A stretch of 64,000 bases of DNA, taken from positions 310,001-374,000 of the forward strand of contig JADJCM010000001.1 in the NCBI GenBank assembly GCA_016703225.1, read 5' to 3'. How positions within the stretch are numbered: position 1 is the stretch's first letter; each line of letters opens with the position of its first letter. The stretch comes from Lysobacterales bacterium. Its GTDB lineage: Bacteria; Pseudomonadota; Gammaproteobacteria; Xanthomonadales; Ahniellaceae. Made by a program: the position numbers and the translations under genes. This document shows, piece after piece, positions 17,038 to 24,415 of the stretch. Under the pieces are notes generated by a model that saw only the letters and a program-made list of their open reading frames with translations, had not been told where the DNA came from and ran no database searches.

Positions 17038-17976
17038 CTATTTGTCCTTCTTGCCGAACAGGCTGCCAAGCTTCTGAAACAGGCTGCTTGGTGTTTCCGA
17101 CGGCTTGCTGCCGGCGGCCACCACGGCTGGCTGGGGTGCGGTCTTGATCTGACTGGCCCCCGGCTTCGGGAACTCGCCAGTGATGGCCTTCAAACTGCCG
17201 GTGATCCGGTTTCCCTGCTGCGCCTTCTTCAAGCGCTCCTCCTCGGCCTTCTGCGCCTCGGAGATCTTCTGTTCCCACTCGCGTCGGGTCTGTTCCTGCT
17301 GCAACTTGGAGCGCCAGGCCTCGCGGTTTTCGTCGGAAATGGACTCGCGCAGAATGTAGTTCTGCTGCAGCGCGATGTACTTGCCGATGGTGTCGAACAA
17401 CTCGTCGTTCAACTCGGCGATGCGCACCGTCTGCTTGCGCGTGCCGAAAGAATCGAAATTGGTGAACTCCATCCGCAACAAATCGGAATTCATCTCGGCC
17501 GTGAACACAGCGGTCATCGGCACCTTGCCAATGGCGCGGAACCAAGCCTTGGTATACTCACCCTTCTCGCTCTTCTCGGCGCGCTCCAGCGCCTCGAACC
17601 CATAGCGCCGGAACAACTCGATCATCGAGTCGATGCGGCTGGCGCCTTCGATCATCATGCTCGGCGACTGACTGGAATCCACGACTCCGGTGCAGGTCAG
17701 CGTGTAGGTCCGCCCGTACATCGGCATCTGCGCCTGCACGTTCATGTCGTTGTCGCAACGTGTGATGACCTCGCCATAGCCACTGATCGGGTAGCGCCCG
17801 TTGCGCGGAGACTTCACGACATTCAATGACTTGGACAGGCGCGTCAGATAGTCGTAGAAATTCTCCATCAGCGGCAACGTGGTGTTCTTGAAGAACTCGC
17901 GCTTGAGCTTCTGCGCCTCTTCCTTGCTGTCGCGCTCTTTCTGAGCCTGCTGTTCAAGATCGTCGAGAAGACCCAT
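17038..17976 (-). CDS. hypothetical cytoplasmic protein with coiled-coil segments
   Basis: 312-residue protein of no family I recognise. There is no signal peptide or membrane segment. The N-terminus (MGLLDDLEQQAQKERDSKEEAQKLKREFF) is charged and helical. The middle (about 50-190) is a mixed alpha/beta domain (YPISGYGEVITRCDNDMNV, YTLTCTGVV, RIDSMIELFRRYGFEALERAEK). A long charged coiled coil (about 215-255) leads to a low-complexity Pro/Ala/Lys tail. I took the ATG at 17976 because of AGGAA upstream; in-frame codons before it look non-coding. It diverges from the H-NS-like gene. Confidence 0.75.
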   Translation of the reverse strand: MGLLDDLEQQAQKERDSKEEAQKLKREFFKNTTLPLMENFYDYLTRLSKSLNVVKSPRNGRYPISGYGEVITRCDNDMNVQAQMPMYGRTYTLTCTGVVDSSQSPSMMIEGASRIDSMIELFRRYGFEALERAEKSEKGEYTKAWFRAIGKVPMTAVFTAEMNSDLLRMEFTNFDSFGTRKQTVRIAELNDELFDTIGKYIALQQNYILRESISDENREAWRSKLQQEQTRREWEQKISEAQKAEEERLKKAQQGNRITGSLKAITGEFPKPGASQIKTAPQPAVVAAGSKPSETPSSLFQKLGSLFGKKDK

Positions 17977-18126
17977 GGCGATTCCGATTCCTGAGCTGAA
18001 TGCTGTCTTTGTGGCGCGGATTGTACGCGCGGTCAAGCCGCCGGGGCGACGCCGTCGCTGGCGACCGGCAGCACCGCCACCCGGCTCCGGGTGAATCTTG
18101 GTTACGCCCGATTTGACGCGGGCATT

Positions 18127-18144
18127 GTGTGATTCCGATCACAC
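18127..18144. promoter_or_regulatory. perfect CRP/Clp-type palindrome upstream of the H-NS-like gene
   Basis: GTGTGATTCCGATCACAC is an 18-base perfect palindrome containing TGTGA-N6-TCACA, the full CRP consensus, also recognised by Clp in Xanthomonas. It is centred about 62 bases before the start codon at 18198, in the divergent gap shared with the hypothetical gene, so either gene or both could be controlled. Confidence 0.7.
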
Positions 18145-18197
18145 TTGCCATTTTCCTGATTTTCGCGATGATTCCGACTCCAACCCGGGGGTAATGC

Positions 18198-18524
18198 ATG
18201 GCCATTGATCTGAAGAAGCTCAACCAAACTCAACTCAACGATCTGATCGTGCGTGCCGAGCGGCGCAAGGATGAAATCGCCACCGAAAGCGTGAGCCGCC
18301 TGCGCGATCGCGTCCTGAAACTGATTGCCGACGAGGGTTTCACCTTCGACCAGGTATTCGGCGGAAAACGCGCCCGCGGCAAGAGCCGCGGCGGCAAGGT
18401 CAAACCGAAATTCCGCAATCCGGCGGATCCGTCGCAGACCTGGGCTGGCCGTGGCAAGCGCCCGCGCTGGTTCAACGACGCGCTGGCTTCCGGCAAGAAA
18501 GAAAAGGACCTGCTGATCGGGTAA
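18198..18524 (+). CDS. H-NS family nucleoid-associated protein
   Basis: 108 residues. The N-terminal half (about 1-55) is helical and should oligomerise (KLNQTQLNDLIVRAERRKDEI). A basic linker GKRARGKSRGGKVKPK follows. The C-terminal DNA-binding core is FRNPADPSQTWAGRGKRPRWF, matching the H-NS consensus (Y/F)RNP..P..TW.G.GRxPxW. Such proteins bind AT-rich DNA and silence acquired genes. The window has two AT-richer islands that could be targets. Followed by its own terminator. Confidence 0.93.
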   Translation: MAIDLKKLNQTQLNDLIVRAERRKDEIATESVSRLRDRVLKLIADEGFTFDQVFGGKRARGKSRGGKVKPKFRNPADPSQTWAGRGKRPRWFNDALASGKKEKDLLIG

Positions 18525-18544
18525 TCCAGTCCGCGCTTTCAATC

Positions 18545-18577
18545 GCGGGGTCGGCATTGCCCGCCCCGCTTCTTTTT
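18545..18577 (+). terminator. intrinsic terminator of the H-NS-like gene
   Basis: GC-rich hairpin: GCGGGG pairs with CCCCGC, with an inner TCGGC/GCCCG pairing (one mismatch) around an ATT loop. A TTCTTTTT tract follows. It lies 20 bases after the stop and ends before the convergent ThrE-like gene. Confidence 0.82.
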
Positions 18578-18585
18578 CGCGTGTT

Positions 18586-19818
18586 TCAGATGGAACGCCG
18601 CGGTGGCACCAGCAGGTTTCCGAACAACAGCCCCGCCACCAGCGCAATCAGGATTGCCAGCAGCGAAAACGCGGTATCGAGGCTGAGATAGACATCGCGC
18701 TCGAAGGCAAAGAACAAGCTTCGAAAACCGACCGATCCCGGTACCAGCAGAATAATCCCGGGAACCCGCACCAATGCCCCTGGCCGCTGTTTCCAACGCG
18801 CATAGATATTCGCCGCACTGCCAACCACCAGGCCGCCGATGAACACTCCGAACTCCGGCCCGGCCCAGCCGGAGCCGAAGCGCGTGGCGAGATAGCCGAG
18901 CCAGGCCGAGAGCATGACCAGGCCATAGTCGCGGCGCGCCGCCTGGAACAGCACCGCGAACGAATAGCTGGCCGCAAGCAGCGCGATCCACTCCGCCCAT
19001 GCCGGCACGGCCGGCAAACTGCCCGGCAGCGTGGTCCAGCCAAACGCCTTGGCCAGCTGCACGCCGGCGACGGTGCCGAGCGAGAGCTTCAGCAGCACCG
19101 CCGCAGCACCCATCATGCGCACCGTGCCGGCAACCAGATGCTGGGTCGAGAGTTCCGATACCGCCGTGGTCAATGCCAGCCCCGGCATCAGCACGATCAG
19201 CGCGGCGATCAGCACCGAGCGCACGTTCAACGGTTCCAGCGTCGCCGCGATCAGCGAGGCCAGCAGCATGGCGACGCAGGCAGCCACGGCCTCGAACGAA
19301 GGCGCGAAGTTCGGGCGCCGTTCGGCGACCAGCGCGAGCAAGCCGATGATCAGGCCGATCGCCGCGGCGGCCACGACATCGGCCCAGGAGCCGCGGATCA
19401 TCGCGGCGACGGTGCCACCGACGATGCCGAAGCTGAGCACCTGCATGCCGACCGCGCGCACCGACATGCCCGAGCGCAGCGCGCGCAATTCGGCCAGTCC
19501 TTGCTCGATGTCGAGTTCGTTGTTGAACACGCGCTCGGCGATCGCGTCTACTTCGCACAGACGGCGCAGGTTGACGTCGCCCGGATTGACGCGCAACACC
19601 ATCGTCCGTCGCGGCAGGGCATCCTCGCCATCGGCGGGATCGGCAAAGGAGAGCGTGATCGAGGTTGGCGTGGACAGCGTGCTCGGCAGCAGGCCAAGGC
19701 GCGCGCTGACGGTGTCGATCGCCTTCTCCAGCCGCGGCGCCGAAGTGCCGTATTGATGCAGGCGCCGCGCCAACTCGGCGACAAAGCGAACGCGCGTATC
19801 GAAATCCCGGGATTGCAT
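18586..19818 (-). CDS. ThrE-family threonine/serine exporter-like membrane protein
   Basis: 410-residue membrane protein. The soluble N-terminal half (about 1-120, ELARRLHQYGTSAPRLEKAI and RVNPGDVNLRRLCEVD) and about ten membrane segments match the fused ThrE (DUF1212/DUF3815) architecture of amino-acid exporters. The second repeat ends in VPGIILLVPGSVGFRSL, a family hallmark. I prefer the ATG at 19818 (MQSRDFDTRVRFV) over one 12 codons upstream. It begins only 39 bases after the HPr-kinase-like gene, with no hairpin between. It may therefore be the last gene of the lasso-peptide-like operon, or simply lie beside it. Confidence 0.85.
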   Translation of the reverse strand: MQSRDFDTRVRFVAELARRLHQYGTSAPRLEKAIDTVSARLGLLPSTLSTPTSITLSFADPADGEDALPRRTMVLRVNPGDVNLRRLCEVDAIAERVFNNELDIEQGLAELRALRSGMSVRAVGMQVLSFGIVGGTVAAMIRGSWADVVAAAAIGLIIGLLALVAERRPNFAPSFEAVAACVAMLLASLIAATLEPLNVRSVLIAALIVLMPGLALTTAVSELSTQHLVAGTVRMMGAAAVLLKLSLGTVAGVQLAKAFGWTTLPGSLPAVPAWAEWIALLAASYSFAVLFQAARRDYGLVMLSAWLGYLATRFGSGWAGPEFGVFIGGLVVGSAANIYARWKQRPGALVRVPGIILLVPGSVGFRSLFFAFERDVYLSLDTAFSLLAILIALVAGLLFGNLLVPPRRSI

Positions 19819-19857
19819 GGTCGGCACTGTCCCCGATGACTGCCGGTGCCGCAAGCA

Positions 19858-20733
19858 TCAAAACCGGGCGAACAGTGACAGGGCGCGGGCACACTGATCG
19901 GCGAGCGCGCCGGCGGGCGCTTCCGGCCAGTGCAGGCGCCAGCACGGCACCGATTGCGCCATGCGCGCCATGGTCGCGAGATGCGCGCCGAGCAGGGTCG
20001 GGGGGAACAGTCGCGCGGCAACGGTGTCGCGGATCAACAGGCGCGTGGCCGCGGGCGCACCCAGCGGCTGCAAAGCCAGCGTGCCCCCGCCACGTTGCAG
20101 AAATACCAGCGCCGTAACCGGAAGGTCCAGGTCGGGCGTGCGCCAAGGATCTTCCCACTTCAACTGCGGATAGCGCGGCCGCAGCCGCAACACGCCCTCC
20201 TGCATCAGCAGCGGCGAAATATCGTCGGTCAGCCCCTCGGCCCCGGCCTCGACTGCCAGTCGCGCAAACGTGGACTTGCCCGTGCCGGATGGCGCCGGCA
20301 GCACGAAGCAGCGGCCATCGACGCGGATGGCCGAGGCGTGGATGCCAAAGACACCGCGCACCGCCAGCAACAACAACAGCCCGGGACCGAACAGGATCTC
20401 GTGCGCCGCGACCGGCTCCATCGCGGGATCGACCATAGCGATGAGAGCGTCGAGATCCGCCCGCAGAGTCCCAAGCCCATGAATTCGGTACTCCAGCGCC
20501 GCGCCTTGAAAGCTCGCCTGCACGTCACGCTCTCTGCCTACCAGCAGCCCCGTGGCCGATCTGGACGCCGCGAGGTCGTGACCGTGTAGCGCCGAAGTCG
20601 GGCCGGCCTCGCGTCCGAACGACAAAACCGAGCGCACCGCACAACCGGCCACCACCGCTTCAGGCCCGATTCCGCCCACGCAATCGAGTTGCAATGCGCG
20701 GGCGCGAGCAAGCTCGAGTCGGCCGGAGTCCAT
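19858..20733 (-). CDS. HPr-kinase-like protein of a lasso-peptide-type cluster
   Basis: 291-residue protein with the HprK C-terminal kinase fold. IHASAI (His132) precedes the Walker A PSGTGKST (about 148-155); DD at 170-171 lies in GLTDDIS. The N-terminal half is not the HprK regulatory domain of Firmicutes. Homologues occur in lasso-peptide clusters, where PadeK of paeninodin phosphorylates the C-terminal Ser of the precursor. The gene starts 6 bases after the stop of the 54-residue precursor gene; an in-frame TTG two codons upstream is an alternative start. No PqqD/RRE domain is present. Modification of the precursor is inferred from position and family. Confidence 0.8.
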   Translation of the reverse strand: MDSGRLELARARALQLDCVGGIGPEAVVAGCAVRSVLSFGREAGPTSALHGHDLAASRSATGLLVGRERDVQASFQGAALEYRIHGLGTLRADLDALIAMVDPAMEPVAAHEILFGPGLLLLLAVRGVFGIHASAIRVDGRCFVLPAPSGTGKSTFARLAVEAGAEGLTDDISPLLMQEGVLRLRPRYPQLKWEDPWRTPDLDLPVTALVFLQRGGGTLALQPLGAPAATRLLIRDTVAARLFPPTLLGAHLATMARMAQSVPCWRLHWPEAPAGALADQCARALSLFARF

Positions 20734-20739
20734 GCACAA

Positions 20740-20904
20740 TCAGTTGAAGCGAGTGCCCCCGCTACCGGACTCTCCGGTGCCGGGCGAACCACCCAGGGTC
20801 ATCCCGCGCAGGTCGCCCAGTTCGGTCAGTACCGGCGTCTGGTAGGGGGCTCGGGCGGCCTGCTTCGCGGACACCCGCCTGGCCTGCTGATCATTGGAAT
20901 CCAC
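20740..20904 (-). CDS. lasso-peptide-like precursor, 54 residues
   Basis: A short gene with a GTG start at 20904 behind GGGGG (5-base gap). It encodes a leader of about 37 residues followed by a 17-residue core. The leader contains YQTPVLTELGDLRGMT, an exact fit to the lasso consensus YxxPxLxxxGxxxxxT (Tyr21, Pro24, Leu26, Gly30, Thr36). With Thr at the penultimate leader position, cleavage after Leu37 releases GGSPGTGESGSGGTRFN. The new N-terminal Gly and Glu at core position 8 would form an eight-residue macrolactam ring. The gene overlaps the cyclase stop by 14 bases and precedes the kinase by 6. The call rests on motif, spacing and position. Confidence 0.82.
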   Translation of the reverse strand: MDSNDQQARRVSAKQAARAPYQTPVLTELGDLRGMTLGGSPGTGESGSGGTRFN

Positions 20905-22696
20905 AGCATCCCCCGTGCAAGAACAATGGCGCGGATGCTAGCACTCCCGGGGTTCCGCAGACGTGAACATTGCGCCAATGCTCGGCCGCCAACGCCATCC
21001 AGAGGATTCCCAAAGACACCTCCCGCTCCGGTCCGGCCAGGGCGCGATCGAGGGCGTCGTGGCGCAGATAGCGGCGCCAGAGTGCATCGGGGTGCTCGAG
21101 CAGCGAACGCAGACGCGGCCAGTCCGAGCCGAACAGACCGATACGAAACCACGCACTCAGATTGCCGCCCTTCGCGCGCGTACGCACTGGCTCCGGCACC
21201 CGTCCGCGCAGCAGTTCGCGGCTCAGCCAGCGCACACCGTGCGGCGAGTGCAGGTAGTGCGCCGGCAGTGCCGCGACGAAGGCGAGCAAACGCGGATCGC
21301 GGAACACGAAACGCGGCTCCAGACCATGCGCCACCACGAAGCGCCGGCCGAGTTCGGCATCGTCGTACTCGAAACGCCCATAGAGCTTCTCGAACCGCCT
21401 CGCCCTGCGCGAAGGCGGCGGCGGCGTCCACAGATCCGTGGCCGCTGGCGCCAGCCACGGCGGTGGTCGTCCCGCACGCTGCCACGGCACCCAGCCGCGC
21501 CAGGCAAACTGACGTAGCGACTCCCGCGGACCGGAGTTCCGGGCGATCGCCGCGAGCACTCCGCTCCAGGCCACAACGCCGCGCTCGCGCAAGAAACTCG
21601 GGCCCCAATCGGCGTGCGGCGTGTAGAGCATGTCGCCGAAATGTCCGGGCAAGAGCACATCGCCACCGAGGGCGCGGGCGCGGTCGAAACAGGCGAGGTT
21701 GACCGGCCGATACGGATTTGCGATCGGCGCCTCGTCTTCCACCCGCCACGCCTCGAACCCAGACAGCGCCGGGAACTGGTCGCCATCGACGATTTCCTGC
21801 CGCAGCCCCAGCATCGCTGCGGTTCCACGCGCCAGCTCGGACTCGTCGCACTGGGGCAGACTGGCGAGCGACCAGCTCACCGCCGCTGCGCGCGCAGGAT
21901 CGACGAAGTTCGCGATCAGCGTCGAGTCGATGCCGCCGCTCAACTGCACCACCGGACGCGTCGCATCCGCACACGCCCGCGCCACTGCGCCGGCGACGAC
22001 TTCGCGCCAAGCCTCCGCGGCTTCGGCGTCGGAGCCAAAGCGCAGCGGCGAGGTCGGGAGATCGGGCGTGAAGCGGCGATAACGGCGGCGGCCGTCTTCG
22101 AACAGCAGCAGGCCGCCGGCCGGCAGTTCCTCGACGCCCTGCATCCAGGCCACCTCGTCGGGTGGCGCGCGCAGCGCGAAGTAGTGCGCCATCGCGACCT
22201 TGTTCGGCACCAGCGTCTCGCCGCGCATCGCCACGATTGCACTGCCGCGACTCGATACCTGCAACTGGGCACCGCGCAGCGCATAACGCAGCCCGCGCTC
22301 GCCGAGCACGTCGCGGAACAGGATCACCCGCCGTCGCGGCGCATCCACCAGCAATAAGGCGATATCGGCATCGAGCGACTCGAACAGCGCCTCTCCGCGC
22401 GCGGCGTAGGCGGACAGAACCAGCGCGGCGTCGCTGACGTCGGCGGCCAGCGCGTGCTGTTTCGCGAACGCGGCGCGGTTGCGCAGGCGCCCGTCGATCG
22501 CCAGCACGCGCCCGTCGGCAGCAGCGAGACCGGTGCCGCGGAAGCTGCGCGCCACCCACAGGCGCAGTGTCGCGCCATCGACTTCATCCGCCCCGAACGG
22601 TGCAAAGCCACCGAGCGAGCGGATGCCCGCCGCAAAGCCATCCGCGGGAAGGGTCGTGGTTCCGTCGAGTGCCACCACCGCAAGAATTGCCGTCAT
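20891..22696 (-). CDS. asparagine-synthetase-like lasso cyclase
   Basis: 601 residues, the size of lasso macrolactam synthetases. The N-terminal half resembles a class II glutaminase domain (IDGRLRNRAAF, FRDVLGERGLRYAL), but the protein begins MTAILAVV without the catalytic Cys2, so it should not use glutamine. The synthetase domain has the pyrophosphate loop SGGIDST at about 253-259, then PGHFGDML and RTRAKGGNLSAW. In lasso biosynthesis this enzyme adenylates the Asp/Glu side chain and closes the ring on the N-terminal amine. It heads the operon and overlaps the precursor gene. Its ATG at 22696 diverges from the ETF-QO gene across 80 bases. Confidence 0.85.
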   Translation of the reverse strand: MTAILAVVALDGTTTLPADGFAAGIRSLGGFAPFGADEVDGATLRLWVARSFRGTGLAAADGRVLAIDGRLRNRAAFAKQHALAADVSDAALVLSAYAARGEALFESLDADIALLLVDAPRRRVILFRDVLGERGLRYALRGAQLQVSSRGSAIVAMRGETLVPNKVAMAHYFALRAPPDEVAWMQGVEELPAGGLLLFEDGRRRYRRFTPDLPTSPLRFGSDAEAAEAWREVVAGAVARACADATRPVVQLSGGIDSTLIANFVDPARAAAVSWSLASLPQCDESELARGTAAMLGLRQEIVDGDQFPALSGFEAWRVEDEAPIANPYRPVNLACFDRARALGGDVLLPGHFGDMLYTPHADWGPSFLRERGVVAWSGVLAAIARNSGPRESLRQFAWRGWVPWQRAGRPPPWLAPAATDLWTPPPPSRRARRFEKLYGRFEYDDAELGRRFVVAHGLEPRFVFRDPRLLAFVAALPAHYLHSPHGVRWLSRELLRGRVPEPVRTRAKGGNLSAWFRIGLFGSDWPRLRSLLEHPDALWRRYLRHDALDRALAGPEREVSLGILWMALAAEHWRNVHVCGTPGVLASAPLFLHGGCCGFQ

Positions 22697-22745
22697 GCCC
22701 CGAGCATAGCGTCGGCGTTCATTGCCCCGCGATGCCCCGCACCCG

Positions 22746-22751
22746 GATAAT
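22746..22751 (+). promoter_or_regulatory. candidate -10 box for the ETF-QO gene
   Basis: GATAAT sits 25 bases before the ATG at 22777 inside the 80-base gap that also has to hold the leftward promoter of the lasso cyclase. No -35 match is obvious. Confidence 0.35.
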
Positions 22752-22776
22752 GCCGGCCGGCTTCCAGGAAACCGCC

Positions 22777-24375
22777 ATGAGCGAACGCGAAATCATGCAA
22801 TACGACGTCTGCGTCGTCGGCGCCGGCCCGGCCGGGCTCGCGTTCGCGATCCGCCTCAAGCAGCTCAAGCCCGACACCAGCGTCTGCGTGATCGAAAAGG
22901 CCTCCGCGGTCGGTGCGCACATTCTCTCCGGTGCCGTCATCGAGACCGGCCCGCTCGACACGCTGCTGCCGGAGTGGCGCAAGTCGCCGCCACCGATCTG
23001 CGTCGCTGCCGGCGCCGACGACTTCTTCCTGCTCACCGCGAACAAGCAATACCGACTGCCGACGCCGCCGCAGATGAACAACCACGGCAACGTCATCGTC
23101 TCGCTCGGGGCCTTGTGCGCGTGGCTGGCGCCGCAAGCGGAAGCGCTCGGTGTCGAGATCTTCCCGGGCTTCGCCGCCAGCGAACCGGTGTTCGACGCCA
23201 AGGGTGCCGTGTGTGGCGTGCGCATCGGCGACATGGGCGTGGCCAAGGACAGATCGCACAAGTCCGGCTACACCCAGGGCGTCGATATCCACGCCGCGAT
23301 CACCGTGCTCGCCGAAGGCGTGCGCGGACACCTGTCGAAGCAGCTGATCCAGCGCTTTGAGCTGGACAAGTACAGCGATCCGCAGACCTACTCGGTCGGC
23401 ATCAAGGAGCTGTGGCAGGTGCCTGCCGGAAGGGTAACCCCGGGGCGCATCATCCACACCGTCGGCTGGCCGGCGGACAGCGCGACCTATGGCGGCAGCT
23501 TCATCTACCACCTTGACCAGGACCGCATCGCGCTCGGCTACGTCTGCGGTCTCGATTACGGCGACCCGAAGCTGATGCCATTCGAGTTGTTCCAGCAACT
23601 CAAGCATCACCCGCTGGTGAAGCCCATGCTCGAGGGCGGCAGCATCCTCTCCGGCGGTGCGCGCGCGATCGCGGCGGGCGGCTTCCAGTCGCTGCCGCAA
23701 GTGGAGATGCCGGGGGCGATCCTGATCGGCGACGGCGCCGGCACGCTCAACGTGCCCAAGATCAAGGGCACGCACCAGGCGATGCGCGGAGGCATGCTCG
23801 CGGCCGAGCACATCGCGCGCACCAACAGCGTGGTCGGCTTCGACGCCGCGTTGCGTGCGTCGCCGGTGATGTCCGAACTGAAGAAGGTGCGCAACATCAA
23901 GCCCGGATTCCACGGCGGCCTGTGGCTCGGCATGATCAATGCCGGCTGGGAAACCGTGACGGCCGGCTACTCGCCGTGGACCCTGCGCAATCATGCCGAT
24001 CATGCGCAGCTGAAGCGGGTGGGCGAGATTGGCGCGATCGACCGCCACTGGGTCGAACGCTCGCTGCCACCACGCGACCGTCTCGCGTCGGTCTACTTCG
24101 CCGCCACCGAACATGATGAAGACCAGCCGGTGCACCTGCGCGTCGCCGACACCAACATCTGCATCACCCGCTGCGTCGAAGAGTTCGGCAATCCCTGCAC
24201 CCGATTCTGCCCCGCCGGCGTCTACGAGATGGTCCAGGACGAGGCCGGGAAGCGGCTGCAGATCAACGCCGCCAACTGCGTGCACTGCAAGACCTGCGAT
24301 ATCAAGGACCCCTACCAGATCATCACCTGGGTAACACCGGAAGGCGGCGCCGGGCCGAACTACCAGAACCTGTGA
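22777..24375 (+). CDS. electron transfer flavoprotein-ubiquinone oxidoreductase
   Basis: 532-residue membrane-associated FAD/[4Fe-4S] enzyme that passes electrons from ETF to ubiquinone. The FAD-binding GAGPAG is at about residues 15-20, IGDGAGTLNVPKIKG in the middle, and the C-terminal 4Fe-4S region has CTRFCPAGVYE and CVHCKTCDIKDPYQIITWVTPEGG. The ATG at 22777 starts where family homology begins. The matching etfB and etfA genes lie 24 kb away at 47961-49659, so the module is split. Confidence 0.95.
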   Translation: MSEREIMQYDVCVVGAGPAGLAFAIRLKQLKPDTSVCVIEKASAVGAHILSGAVIETGPLDTLLPEWRKSPPPICVAAGADDFFLLTANKQYRLPTPPQMNNHGNVIVSLGALCAWLAPQAEALGVEIFPGFAASEPVFDAKGAVCGVRIGDMGVAKDRSHKSGYTQGVDIHAAITVLAEGVRGHLSKQLIQRFELDKYSDPQTYSVGIKELWQVPAGRVTPGRIIHTVGWPADSATYGGSFIYHLDQDRIALGYVCGLDYGDPKLMPFELFQQLKHHPLVKPMLEGGSILSGGARAIAAGGFQSLPQVEMPGAILIGDGAGTLNVPKIKGTHQAMRGGMLAAEHIARTNSVVGFDAALRASPVMSELKKVRNIKPGFHGGLWLGMINAGWETVTAGYSPWTLRNHADHAQLKRVGEIGAIDRHWVERSLPPRDRLASVYFAATEHDEDQPVHLRVADTNICITRCVEEFGNPCTRFCPAGVYEMVQDEAGKRLQINAANCVHCKTCDIKDPYQIITWVTPEGGAGPNYQNL

Positions 24376-24386
24376 CGAAGTCGCGC

Positions 24387-24402
24387 CCGGCATCGCTGCC
24401 GG
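24387..24402. terminator. weak hairpin between convergent ETF-QO and C25 peptidase genes
   Basis: CCGGCA and TGCCGG pair around a TCGC loop 12 bases after the ETF-QO stop. There is no T-tract on either side, so intrinsic termination is doubtful. Confidence 0.3.
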
Positions 24403-24415
24403 ACGCGGGGATGCA

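Noticed and set aside
20891..22696. Ordinary glutamine-hydrolysing asparagine synthetase
   Set aside because: The catalytic Cys2 of the glutaminase domain is absent and the gene is fused in an operon with a lasso-type precursor and kinase.
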